From the NCBI GenBank assembly GCA_029059935.1, contig JAIDUZ010000054.1:1-63108 (forward strand): 63,108 nt of DNA, given 5' to 3'. Origin of the DNA: Alistipes sp. Lineage in GTDB: Bacteria > Bacteroidota > Bacteroidia > Bacteroidales > Rikenellaceae. Of the stretch, positions 52,471 through 61,144 are shown one piece after another. Each line of letters begins with the position of its first letter. Position 1 is the first letter of the stretch. Below the pieces are notes generated by a model. It worked only from the letters and a program-made list of their open reading frames with translations, was not told the DNA's origin and did no database searches. The position numbers and the translations under genes are program-made.

Positions 52471-53862
52471 TTATTTCCCCACAGCGGCTTCCAGTTCGTC
52501 GACCGTCACCGGAATCTTGCGGTCGCCGATGACACGGCAGCCCGTCTCGGTGACCAGCAGGTCGTCTTCGATGCGGATGCCGCCGAAATCGCGGTAGGCG
52601 TCGAGCCGGCCGTAGTCGACGATGCCTTCGTAGAGTCCTTCGGCGCGGCACTTGTCGATCAGCGCCGGGATGAAGTAGATGCCCGGTTCGTCGGACATCA
52701 CCGTGCCGGGACGTACGCGCCAGGCCGCACGGTAGATGCAGGTGGCCGATTGGGCCGCCCGCTCCGCTATCGACGAGAAGTCGAACGAGCGTTCGCCCAT
52801 CGCTTCGCAGTCGTGTACGTCCATGCCGATGCCGTGGCCCAGTCCGTGTGGCATGAAGAGCGTCATGGCTCCCGCCGCCACGGCATCTTCGGCCGGGCCT
52901 TTGAGCAGTCCGGCGCCGACCAGCCCTTCGGCCAGCGTCAGGCAGGCGGCGTTGTGGATGTCGGTGTACATCATGCCGGGTTGCACCATGGCGGCCACCC
53001 GGTCGTGGGCCGCCAGTACGATTTCGTAGATTTCGCGTTGTTTCGGGGTGAATTTCCCGCTCACAGGGTAGGTGCGCGTGTGGTCCGAGCAGTAGTTGTT
53101 TACCGTTTCGCCGCCCGCGTCGCACAGCAGCAGACGACCGGCTTCCAGCACGCCGTCGGCGCATAGGTTGTGCAGCGTTTCGCCGTGCTGCGAGACGATC
53201 GACGGGAACGAGACGCCCGACCCGGCCGACTTGGCCACACCCTCGATGACGCCGGCTATTTCGCGTTCGACCACTCCCGGGCGGCACATCTTCATGGCCA
53301 GCGTGTGCATGTCGTAGCCGATGCGGAAGGCGCGTTCGAGTTCTTCGATTTCTTCGGCGCTCTTCACTTCGCGCATCTCCGCCACGGCCAGCATCAGGTC
53401 GACCGACTTGCCGTCGTGGAGCCGCGCCGGGGTTATTCCCAGCAGTTCGGAGAGCTGGAGTTTCGTTTCGCCGCGGTAGGGCGGAAGGTAGTGGACGCGG
53501 CGGCCTTGCGCAAGGGCCTTGCGCACGTGCTTCTCCAGTTCGGCCATGGGGTGCGCGGCCGCAATGCCGACTTCGGAGCCCAGTTCGCGCAGCGTCGGCT
53601 GCGGGCCCGTCCAGATGATGTCTTCGACGGTGAAGTCGTCGCCGAACAGCACCTCTTCGCCCGTGTCGGCGTCGATCACACCGGCCAGCGACGGGATGTT
53701 GAGCCCGAAGTAGTAGAGGAACGTCGAGTCCTGGCGGAAATAGTAGGTGTTGTTGGGATAGTTGTTGGGCGCCGGCATGTTGCCCGGCAGCAGAATCAGC
53801 CCGCTGCCGATTTTCGTGCGCAGTTCGGCCCGGCGCGAAGCATAGGTTTTTGCGGAGAACAT
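52471..53862 (-). CDS. M24-family Xaa-Pro aminopeptidase
   Basis: This 463-residue metallopeptidase removes N-terminal residues ahead of proline. Residues 1 to about 170 are the aminopeptidase P N-terminal domain (LILLPGNMPAPNNYPNNTYY). The pita-bread catalytic domain shows metal ligands D248 and D260 (LLLCDAGG, CSDHTRTYP), H343 (HGLGHGIGMDVHD), E392 (SDEPGIYF) and E432 (GGIRIEDD). There is no signal peptide, so it is cytoplasmic. The start MFSAKTYASR at 53862 matches the family. It is probably the last gene of a leuS-hydrolase-peptidase unit. Confidence 0.93.
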   Translation of the reverse strand: MFSAKTYASRRAELRTKIGSGLILLPGNMPAPNNYPNNTYYFRQDSTFLYYFGLNIPSLAGVIDADTGEEVLFGDDFTVEDIIWTGPQPTLRELGSEVGIAAAHPMAELEKHVRKALAQGRRVHYLPPYRGETKLQLSELLGITPARLHDGKSVDLMLAVAEMREVKSAEEIEELERAFRIGYDMHTLAMKMCRPGVVEREIAGVIEGVAKSAGSGVSFPSIVSQHGETLHNLCADGVLEAGRLLLCDAGGETVNNYCSDHTRTYPVSGKFTPKQREIYEIVLAAHDRVAAMVQPGMMYTDIHNAACLTLAEGLVGAGLLKGPAEDAVAAGAMTLFMPHGLGHGIGMDVHDCEAMGERSFDFSSIAERAAQSATCIYRAAWRVRPGTVMSDEPGIYFIPALIDKCRAEGLYEGIVDYGRLDAYRDFGGIRIEDDLLVTETGCRVIGDRKIPVTVDELEAAVGK

Positions 53863-53904
53863 GGTTGTCGGTTTTTGGTTGCGGTGATGGCGGTTTTTCA
53901 CCTT

Positions 53905-54792
53905 TTACTTTTCATTTTTCGCTTGACGCCGCTCCAGCCAGTCGAGCACCGCGGCCTGCCATTGGTCGCGGTAGCGGAAATTCTCGCGGATGCCCCAGCC
54001 GTGGCCGCCCGTGGGGTAGACGTGCAGGGAGGCTTCGACGCCGTGGCGCTTCAGCGCCTCATAGTAGAGCGCAGAGTTGACCGGCGGCACGCTGCGGTCG
54101 TCGTCGGAGAGCAGCAGCAGCGTGGGCGGCGTCTGTTCCGTCACCCGGTTTTCCAGCGAATAGCGTGCCTCGCTTGCGGCATCGCGTCCGGCACCCAGCA
54201 GGTTGTCGAACGACCCTTCGTGGGCCAGGCCTTTCCGGGCCGTGATGACCGGGTAGAAGAGGATGGCGAATGCCGGTTTCGTCTCCGCCAGGTTCGACGT
54301 CATGGCCGCCAGGTGTCCTCCGGCCGAAAAGCCTGCGATTCCTACCTTGTCGGCGGTGCAGCCGGTGGCGCCGGCTTCGAGTCCCATCATGATGCGGAGC
54401 GCTCGTCCGGCATCTTCCAGCGGTACTTCGGGATGGCCGGCGGGCATGCGGTATTTCAGTACGGCTGCCGTCACACCGTTGGACGCCAGCCATTTGGCGA
54501 CATTGTAGCCTTCGTAGTCCATCGCCAGCCGCGCATATCCGCCTCCGGGACAGATCACCACGGCCAGTCCGGTGTTTTTCGCCTCGTCGGCCGGGAAGAC
54601 GTAGAGTTCGGCCGCAGAGACGTTGCCGATGCGGTTGGGCGCCGGGACGGTCTCGGGGGTGTCGATGCCGTTGCTGTGGGGCGCCGTGGCGTTGTCCCAT
54701 ATCTTCACGGTGAAGGCTTGGCCGTAGTCTTGGGCGGCAACCGGGCGTGCACCTGTCAGAAAGAGCGTCAGAAAGACAAGAAGCCGTTTCAT
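53905..54792 (-). CDS. Secreted alpha/beta hydrolase (acetyl-esterase/BD-FAE type)
   Basis: The 295-residue product has a signal peptide ending VAAQ (residue 21). The fold is that of small carbohydrate esterases with ICPGGGYARLAMDYEG as the oxyanion loop, nucleophile S156 in GFSAGGH, acid near D232 (DDDRSVPP) and H264 in TGGHGWG. It could deacetylate xylan or similar glycans in the periplasm. It starts 1 nt after the leuS stop, so it is co-transcribed with a housekeeping gene, and it is not in the mannan locus. Its 3' end overlaps an A-rich stretch related to the AAGGTGAAAGG repeats. Confidence 0.85.
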   Translation of the reverse strand: MKRLLVFLTLFLTGARPVAAQDYGQAFTVKIWDNATAPHSNGIDTPETVPAPNRIGNVSAAELYVFPADEAKNTGLAVVICPGGGYARLAMDYEGYNVAKWLASNGVTAAVLKYRMPAGHPEVPLEDAGRALRIMMGLEAGATGCTADKVGIAGFSAGGHLAAMTSNLAETKPAFAILFYPVITARKGLAHEGSFDNLLGAGRDAASEARYSLENRVTEQTPPTLLLLSDDDRSVPPVNSALYYEALKRHGVEASLHVYPTGGHGWGIRENFRYRDQWQAAVLDWLERRQAKNEK

Positions 54793-54793
54793 G

Positions 54794-57550
54794 TCAGATA
54801 ACGATGTTGATGATTTTGCCCGGCACGACGATGACCTTCTTCGGGGCCTTGCCGTCGAGCCATTTTTGCGCTTCGGGGAGCGTCACCACGTCGGCCTGGA
54901 TGTCGGCGGGCGTGGCAGCCACGGGGTACTCTTTCTTGAAGCGGAGTTTGCCGTTGATCGAGACCGGATATTCGAAAGCGCTCAGGGTCAGGTGCTTCTC
55001 GTCGAACGCGGGGTAGGCGGCATCGCACACCGAGCCCTCGTGCCCCAGCACCTCCCACAGTTCTTCGGCAATGTGCGGCGCGAAGGGTGCAAGCAGTACG
55101 ACAAGGGGTTCGAGGACGGCGCGCTTCGAGCATTCGCCCAGTTCGTTGAGGCAAATCATGAACGCCGCCACCGAGGTGTTGAACGAGAAGTTCTCGATGT
55201 CTTCCGACACCTTCTTGATGGTCTTGTGCAGCGTGCGCAGTTCTTTGTCGGTAGCCGCTTCGTCGTTGAGCAGCAGTTTGCCGTCGCGGTCGAAGAAGAG
55301 GCGCCAGAAGCGGCGCAGGAACTTGTGCACGCCGTCGATGCCGTTGGTGTCCCACGGCTTGGACTGCTCCAGCGGCCCGAGGAACATCTCGTACATACGC
55401 AGCGTATCGGCGCCGTAGTTGTCGACGATGTAGTCGGGGTTCACCACGTTGTACATCGACTTCGACATCTTCTCCACGGCCCAGCCGCAGACGTATTTGC
55501 CCTCTTCGAGGATGAATTCGGCGTTTTTGAAGTCGGGCATCCAGCGGCGGAACGCTTCGGTGTCGAGGATGTCGTTCTTCACAATGTTGACGTCGACATG
55601 TATTTCCTGCGTTTCGTATTGGTCTTTGAGCCCGAGCGACACGAACTTGTCAGTGCCGACAACACGGTAGACGAAGTTCGAGCGGCCCTGAATCATGCCT
55701 TGGTTGACAAGTTTCTTGAACGGTTCTTCTTCGCAGACATACCCCAGGTCGTAGAGGAACATGTTCCAGAAACGCGAGTACATCAGGTGACCCGTCGCGT
55801 GTTCGATGCCGCCGACGTAGAGGTCGACCGAGCGCCAGTAGCCGTTGGCCTCCTTGCTCACCAGCGCCCGGTCGTTGTGCGGGTCCATGTAGCGCAGGTA
55901 GTAGGCCGACGACCCGGCGAATCCGGGCATTGTGGAGAGTTCGTAGGGGTAGCCCTCGGGCGTGTGCCATCCCTCGACGCGGGCCAGGGGCGGTTCGCCC
56001 TCGGCCGTGGGGCCGAAGTTCTCGATGGGCGGCAGCTCCAGCGGCAGTTTGTCGTCCGTGAGCGGGCAGGCTGCGTCGTTCTTGTAATAGACCGGGAACG
56101 GTTCGCCCCAGTAGCGCTGGCGCGAGAAGATGGCGTCGCGCAGGCGGTAGTTGACCAGACGCTTGCCCAGACCGCGGCGCTCCACTTCGTCGAACATCAG
56201 ACCGATGGCCTCCTTGACATCCTTGCCGTTGAGGAAGTCGGAGTTGATCATGCGGCCCTCCTTGGCATCGTAGGACTCCTTTTCAAGGTCGCCGCCCTCG
56301 ACCACAGGGACGATCTCCAGTCCGAAGTGGCGGGCGAAGGCGTAGTCGCGCGAGTCGTGGGCCGGAACGGCCATGATGGCGCCCGTGCCGTAGCCGGCCA
56401 GTACGTAGTCGGAGATGTAGACGGGTATGGCCTTGCCCGTGAACGGATTCACGGCGTACGAGCCCGTTGCCACGCCGCTCACACGGCGCGTTTCGGCAAT
56501 GCGCTCGCGTTCGGAGCGTTTCTTCGCCTGGGCGATGTATTCTTCGACGGCCGCGCGGTTGTCGGGCGTCGTCAGGGCGTCGACCCACTCGTGTTCGGGG
56601 GCTATGACCATGAACGTCACGCCGAAGATGGTGTCGGGGCGCGTGGTGAAGATTTCGAGCTTGCGGTCCGAGCCCTCGATGTCGAAGAATACCTGCGCGC
56701 CGACCGACCGGCCGATCCAGTTGCGCTGAATCTCCTTGAGCGAGTCGCTCCACGCGAGCTTGTCGAGGCCGTCCAGCATGCGTTGGGCGTAGGCTGTCAC
56801 GCGCAGCAGCCATTGTTTCATGCGTTTCTGTTCGACGGGGTAGCCGCCGCGCACCGAGAGTCCGTCGCGCACTTCGTCGTTGGCCAGCACGGTGCCCAGC
56901 TTCGGACACCAGTTGACCATTGTGTCGGCCCGGTAGGCGAGGCGGTAGTTCTGCAGCACCTGTTCTTTTTCGGCTTCGTTCATGGCGTTCCATTCGGCGG
57001 CCGTGAAGCGGATTTCGGAAGTGCAGGCGGCGTTCAGCCCTTCGTTGCCGTGTTCGGCGAAGGCGTCGATCAGTTCGGCGATGGGCCGTGCCTGCTGCGT
57101 GTCGTTGCAGTAGTAGTGGTCGTACATGCGCAGGAACGCCCACTGCGTCCACTTGTAGTAGGCCGGGTCGCAGGTGCGCACCTCGCGGTCCCAGTCGAAC
57201 GAGAAGCCTATCTTGTCCAGCTGTTCGCGGTAGCGGGCGATGTTGCGTTCGGTCGTCACGGCGGGGTGCTGGCCCGTCTGGATGGCGTATTGCTCGGCCG
57301 GCAGACCGAAAGCGTCGTAACCCATCGGGTGTAGGACGTTGAAGCCTTTGAGCCGTTTGTAGCGCGAATAGATGTCCGACGCTATGTAGCCCAGCGGATG
57401 ACCCACGTGCAGTCCGGCGCCCGAGGGGTAGGGGAACATGTCGAGCACATAGAACTTCGGACGTGCGGGGTCGGCCTCGACGCGGTAGGTGCCGCGCTCT
57501 TTCCAGCGCTGCTGCCATTTGGCTTCGATCTGTTTGAAATCGTATTCCAT
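54794..57550 (-). CDS. leuS: Leucyl-tRNA synthetase
   Basis: This 918-residue enzyme charges tRNA-Leu. The HIGH motif is H48-V-G-H51 in [20 protein letters not shown] lies near residue 692 ([10 protein letters not shown]), and the CP1 editing domain contains [13 protein letters not shown] and [17 protein letters not shown] editing-site sequence ([14 protein letters not shown]). The start [13 protein letters not shown] at 57550 matches Bacteroides LeuS; an upstream ATG at 57568 is less likely. Class I synthetase length is normal. A TATCTTCG about 36 nt upstream resembles a -7 box with one mismatch. Confidence 0.97.
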   Translation of the reverse strand: MEYDFKQIEAKWQQRWKERGTYRVEADPARPKFYVLDMFPYPSGAGLHVGHPLGYIASDIYSRYKRLKGFNVLHPMGYDAFGLPAEQYAIQTGQHPAVTTERNIARYREQLDKIGFSFDWDREVRTCDPAYYKWTQWAFLRMYDHYYCNDTQQARPIAELIDAFAEHGNEGLNAACTSEIRFTAAEWNAMNEAEKEQVLQNYRLAYRADTMVNWCPKLGTVLANDEVRDGLSVRGGYPVEQKRMKQWLLRVTAYAQRMLDGLDKLAWSDSLKEIQRNWIGRSVGAQVFFDIEGSDRKLEIFTTRPDTIFGVTFMVIAPEHEWVDALTTPDNRAAVEEYIAQAKKRSERERIAETRRVSGVATGSYAVNPFTGKAIPVYISDYVLAGYGTGAIMAVPAHDSRDYAFARHFGLEIVPVVEGGDLEKESYDAKEGRMINSDFLNGKDVKEAIGLMFDEVERRGLGKRLVNYRLRDAIFSRQRYWGEPFPVYYKNDAACPLTDDKLPLELPPIENFGPTAEGEPPLARVEGWHTPEGYPYELSTMPGFAGSSAYYLRYMDPHNDRALVSKEANGYWRSVDLYVGGIEHATGHLMYSRFWNMFLYDLGYVCEEEPFKKLVNQGMIQGRSNFVYRVVGTDKFVSLGLKDQYETQEIHVDVNIVKNDILDTEAFRRWMPDFKNAEFILEEGKYVCGWAVEKMSKSMYNVVNPDYIVDNYGADTLRMYEMFLGPLEQSKPWDTNGIDGVHKFLRRFWRLFFDRDGKLLLNDEAATDKELRTLHKTIKKVSEDIENFSFNTSVAAFMICLNELGECSKRAVLEPLVVLLAPFAPHIAEELWEVLGHEGSVCDAAYPAFDEKHLTLSAFEYPVSINGKLRFKKEYPVAATPADIQADVVTLPEAQKWLDGKAPKKVIVVPGKIINIVI

Positions 57551-57634
57551 TATAGAGGTGTTTTTCATGTTCGTTGTTTTCCCTGCGAAGATAGGGAAAA
57601 ACGAATTAAAAAATGAAATTATCGGCCGAAACTC

Positions 57635-58642
57635 TCATCGGGATTTGCCCGGGATGGTGCGGATCGCCCCGTCGGGTTCGTGGACGAGTTCGCAGTAGCG
57701 GGCCGACCGCAGCGACGAGACGCCGCCCGAGGGCACGCAGTCGTGGTAGAAAAGATACCATTTGCCCTCGTGTTCGCAGACGGACTGGTGGGTGGTCCAT
57801 CCCACGACGGGCGTGAGTACGACGCCCCGGTAGGTGAACGGTCCGTAGGGGTTGTCGCCCGTGGCATAGCAGATTTCGTGACCGGTGCCGGTGGAGTAGG
57901 TGAAATAGTAGACGCCGCCGTGTTTGTGGAGCCAGGCGGCTTCGAAGAAGCGGTGGGGGTCGCCGGCCGTGAGCGGCCGTCCGGCATCGTCGAGGATGAC
58001 CACCGGGCGTGGTTTCTCAGCCAGGGTGCGCATGTCGGCGGAGAGCCGCGCCACGCGGGCCGGGAGTGCCGCCTCGTCGGACGCGGGGAGCCGGTCTTTG
58101 CGCAGTCGCCGGTTGTTGCGGTAGCGTTGCAGCTGCCCGCCTTGGAGTCCGCCGAAGTAGATGTAGAATTCGCCGTTGTCCTCGAAGAGGGCGGGGTCGA
58201 TGCTGTATGTGCCGGGGATGGGCTCCGGCTCGGCCGTGAACGGACCTTCGGGGGTGTCGGCGACGGCGACTCCGATGCGGAACACGCCCTGGCGGTCCTT
58301 GGCCGGGAAGTAGAGGTAGTAGCGGCCGTCCTTGCGCACGACGTCGCAGGCCCACAGCTGCCGCGAAGCCCACGGCACCTGCTCCAGCGTCAGGATGGCG
58401 TCGGTCCGCACGCTCGAACCGTCCGCCGGGTCGACTTCGAAATGGCTGTATTCGCGCATGTCGTAATGGTTGCCGTCGGTGCGGTCGGTGACGGGCGATG
58501 CCCAGTCGTGCGAGCAGTAGACGTGGATGCGGCCGTCGAAGACGCGGGCGGCCGGGTCGGCGGCATAGTCGGCAGTGTCGAGATATTGCGCGGCGCCGAA
58601 TGCTGGGACAAGGAGTGCAAGGATAAAAAGTGCTCGTTTCAT
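57635..58642 (-). CDS. GH43-family glycoside hydrolase
   Basis: This 335-residue secreted enzyme has a signal peptide ending FGAAQ (residue 19). The five-bladed propeller pattern of GH43 shows the base D29 (AADPAARVF), the pKa-tuning D149 (YSIDPALFED) and the acid E234 (RFFEAAWLHKH). GH43 enzymes act on arabinose or xylose linkages; the specificity here is not readable. The start MKRALFILAL at 58642 opens the signal peptide. TATCTTCG ends only 5 nt before the ATG, so if it is the true -7 box the mRNA would be nearly leaderless. It is separate from the mannan locus. Confidence 0.85.
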   Translation of the reverse strand: MKRALFILALLVPAFGAAQYLDTADYAADPAARVFDGRIHVYCSHDWASPVTDRTDGNHYDMREYSHFEVDPADGSSVRTDAILTLEQVPWASRQLWACDVVRKDGRYYLYFPAKDRQGVFRIGVAVADTPEGPFTAEPEPIPGTYSIDPALFEDNGEFYIYFGGLQGGQLQRYRNNRRLRKDRLPASDEAALPARVARLSADMRTLAEKPRPVVILDDAGRPLTAGDPHRFFEAAWLHKHGGVYYFTYSTGTGHEICYATGDNPYGPFTYRGVVLTPVVGWTTHQSVCEHEGKWYLFYHDCVPSGGVSSLRSARYCELVHEPDGAIRTIPGKSR

Positions 58643-58778
58643 GCAACGAAGATAGCAAAAAAGCGGCAATCGGCAATCGCTGCATCGAGAAAAGCGCGTT
58701 TTCGGTAAGCCGGGGTAGCGCCGGATTTACTCGGACCGTGCCGTGGCGGGAAAAGGTGCGTGAAAACGAACTTCACCG

Positions 58779-59010
58779 GCAGATGCTTGGACGCAGCGCA
58801 CGGAGAAACCGAATGCCCGATGCCATCCGGTAAGCGGATAGATATTTCCGACAACAGCATAGAGACGTCCTCCGTGAAAATGGTCGGAAATCCAAACGGA
58901 AGAACACCACCAGTCGCCCTCGGTACCGACGCTCACCAGGGCTCCCGAATCCCGGTTGCGGTAGCCCGCAGCAGGCGATGAAAGCAATCACTTAGGGGAA
59001 TGCCGCAGAG
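58779..59010 (-). repeat. Variable lectin-like cassette, copy C
   Basis: The minus strand encodes PAAGYRNRDSGALVSVGTEG, then GDWWCSSV and AFGFSVRCVQ. It shares the 25-nt edge (starting at 58779) with copy A. The right edge TGCCGCAGAG (59001-59010) pairs perfectly with CTCTGCGGCA at 59374-59383 across the insert. It lies upstream of the GH43 gene on the same strand. Confidence 0.7.
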
Positions 59011-59373
59011 AGGAAACAAACAATGCACAACTTCGCGATTAAGCGAGGGTAAAGCCGAACTTGTTCGAGCTTTGCCGAGCAAGAGCGAAGTCAAGACCCC
59101 ATAGGGGGGGGTTAATTCACAATTAAAAATCGAAATTGTATAGTTTCTCGATTCGAAGAATCGTGCGGGCCGCCCCGTTAAAAACGGGGTTTTGTAATTT
59201 TTGCCCGCAGCACGTAGAGACCCAAGAATAATCAAGGTCTTCGACCTTGCACCCGGGGCCGGCTCGCACCGGAGGTGCGCCCCCGCAGCCGGCCCGGGCG
59301 AACAAATCGACAGAAAAGTAATTATCGATTCCCAATTGTGAATTGTGAATTTTACATTTTGAATTGTTCTCGG
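59011..59373. repeat. Insert of composite C, inverted relative to A
   Basis: This stretch carries the same pieces as insert A in reverse: a segment with GATTCGAAGAATCGTGCGGG near 59150, a CCCCGTT/AACGGGG hairpin at 59173-59189, and a GC-rich block at about 59225-59305 that is the reverse complement of 39411-39495 with few differences. It includes an eight-G run at 59104-59111. No gene is seen. Confidence 0.65.
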
Positions 59374-59792
59374 CTCTGCGGCAGACTGGAATAGTCAGCT
59401 GACAGCCATGCGGGTTCGGAAAAGGAATCCTTGTTTCGTCTGTTCGGAGCAAATGTAGTCCAAATCATAGAACCCGGCTCTTAGCCGGGCGGGCGAGCTG
59501 AAGCCCCGCCTTGCGGAGGCTCGCAGAATTTACAAAACCCCGTTCTTAACGGGGCTCGCCTCCGCTGGCTTCGGCCCGAAAGGCTGCGGGAGACTCTTCG
59601 AGTTGCAAAACCCGACGAAGCCCGGCAATGCACAGCCCACCAAAAGGCCGCGTCAAGCCACTGCAAGCAAACAACAAAACAACCGATTCCTTTTATAATC
59701 CCCGCTTCCTAAACAAGCCGTCAGCGGATTGCTGAATCTACCAAACCTCTCTGATGCAAACCTTGGTCTGCACCACTCCGGGCGTAGTGAAG
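59374..59792 (-). repeat. Conserved boxes of composite C, split by further repeats
   Basis: The first box lies at 59383-59407 and the GCGGATTGCTGAATCT box near 59723-59738. Between them are about 310 bp of hairpin repeats (for example CCCCGTT/AACGGGG at 59538-59554) absent from A and B. A 73-codon minus frame (59738-59959, starting MIFKTYVCKSLQKS) runs into the second box; it might be a small gene or chance. Confidence 0.55.
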
Positions 59793-60115
59793 TTGCCGGG
59801 ACGAAGATAAGCATTTCCGTAAAAATCCTGTCGGAGCTGCTTGTCTTCCTGCTCCTTGCGCAGCTGTTCCGTTCTCTTTCCGTCGGCGCCGTAAAACTGT
59901 GAAACCGAAAAATCAAAACTTTTCTGCAAAGACTTGCAGACGTATGTTTTGAAGATCATTCAATTGCTTGAAAACAATATGATTACGTCATATTATATAA
60001 TCAATATTTATTTTGTTTCAAAAATGATAAATAAAAAGAATCGCAAAAGTTGCGCCCGGATGGCGAAAAAGCCTCGAAAAGACACCCGTATATATGGTTA
60101 TTCAAAAAAAATGCG

Positions 60116-60123
60116 TACCTTTG
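60116..60123 (+). promoter_or_regulatory. -7 element of the str operon promoter
   Basis: TACCTTTG matches TAnnTTTG and lies 57 nt before the rpsL start. The region to its left is very AT-rich (59930-60115). The 15-bp mannan-locus motif is absent at the matching distance. Confidence 0.6.
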
Positions 60124-60180
60124 CAGTCCATTTTGGACAATGGAAATAGATTTTTAACAACTTAAAGGACAGTTTTAGAA

Positions 60181-60564
60181 ATGCCAACTATTCAACAGTT
60201 AGTGAGAAACGGCCGTCTGGCGATGGAGGAGAAGTCGAAGTCTCCCGCCCTGGCCGCGTGTCCCCAGCGTCGCGGCGTGTGCACCCGTGTGTACACCACG
60301 ACCCCCAAGAAGCCGAACTCGGCCATGCGTAAGGTGGCACGTGTCCGTCTGACCAACGGCAAGGAAGTCAACGCCTACATCCCCGGCGAAGGTCACAACT
60401 TGCAGGAGCACTCGATCGTGCTCGTCCGCGGCGGTCGTGTGAAGGACCTCCCCGGTGTCCGCTACCACCTCGTGCGCGGTGCGCTCGACTCGGCAGGCGT
60501 CGACGGTCGCCGTCAGCGTCGTTCGAAGTACGGTGCCAAGCGTCCGAAGGCCGCAGCCAAATAA
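60181..60564 (+). CDS. rpsL: 30S ribosomal protein S12
   Basis: This 127-residue protein of the decoding centre starts [20 protein letters not shown]. The conserved loops [19 protein letters not shown] and [19 protein letters not shown] carry the usual lysines at the sites linked to streptomycin resistance, so no resistance change is visible. It is the first gene of the str operon and is followed by rpsG after 88 nt. Confidence 0.98.
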   Translation: MPTIQQLVRNGRLAMEEKSKSPALAACPQRRGVCTRVYTTTPKKPNSAMRKVARVRLTNGKEVNAYIPGEGHNLQEHSIVLVRGGRVKDLPGVRYHLVRGALDSAGVDGRRQRRSKYGAKRPKAAAK

Positions 60565-60652
60565 TCGACACAAGGAAACAACCCCGCAGCGTTCCGGCCG
60601 CAAACAATAACGGCGGAAACGAAGCAATGAAACACAACAACAAAAAATAGCA

Positions 60653-61129
60653 ATGAGAAAAGCTAAGCCAAAAAAGCGAATTCTACTTCCGGATCCGAAG
60701 TTCGGCGACGTGGCAGTGACCCGTTTCGTGAACAACCTCATGCTGGATGGTAAGAAGAGTATTGCCTACACCATTTTTTACGATGCGTTGGAGCTCGTAG
60801 GCAAGAAGATGAAGGATGCTGACAAATCTCCGCTGGAAATCTGGAAACAGGCCTTGGAGAACATCACGCCCCAAGTCGAAGTGAAATCGAAACGTATCGG
60901 CGGCGCGACTTTCCAGGTTCCGATGGAGGTGCGTCCGGAGCGCAAGATTTCTATTTCCATGAAAAACCTTGTCCTCTTTTCCCGCAAGCGCGCCGGCAAG
61001 ACCATGGCAGAGAAGCTTTCCGCCGAAATAGTGGATGCCTACAACCAGCAGGGCGCCGCCTTCAAGCGCAAGGAGGAGATGCACCGCATGGCCGAGGCCA
61101 ACAAGGCGTTCGCACATTTCAGATTCTAA
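60653..61129 (+). CDS. rpsG: 30S ribosomal protein S7
   Basis: This 158-residue protein binds the 3' major domain of 16S rRNA. The sequence [40 protein letters not shown] and the C-terminal [19 protein letters not shown] are standard. The AT-rich leader from 60565 could hold a regulatory structure, but none is obvious. It is followed after 15 nt by fusA. Confidence 0.98.
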   Translation: MRKAKPKKRILLPDPKFGDVAVTRFVNNLMLDGKKSIAYTIFYDALELVGKKMKDADKSPLEIWKQALENITPQVEVKSKRIGGATFQVPMEVRPERKISISMKNLVLFSRKRAGKTMAEKLSAEIVDAYNQQGAAFKRKEEMHRMAEANKAFAHFRF

Positions 61130-61144
61130 AAAGGAGACCCGAAG

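Noticed and set aside
49631..53287. A single minus frame joining the cassette composite to the EF-G paralogue
   Set aside because: The EF-G-like protein has a natural start at 51787 and a possible promoter at 51836-51865. The upstream part is repeat DNA that happens to stay open.
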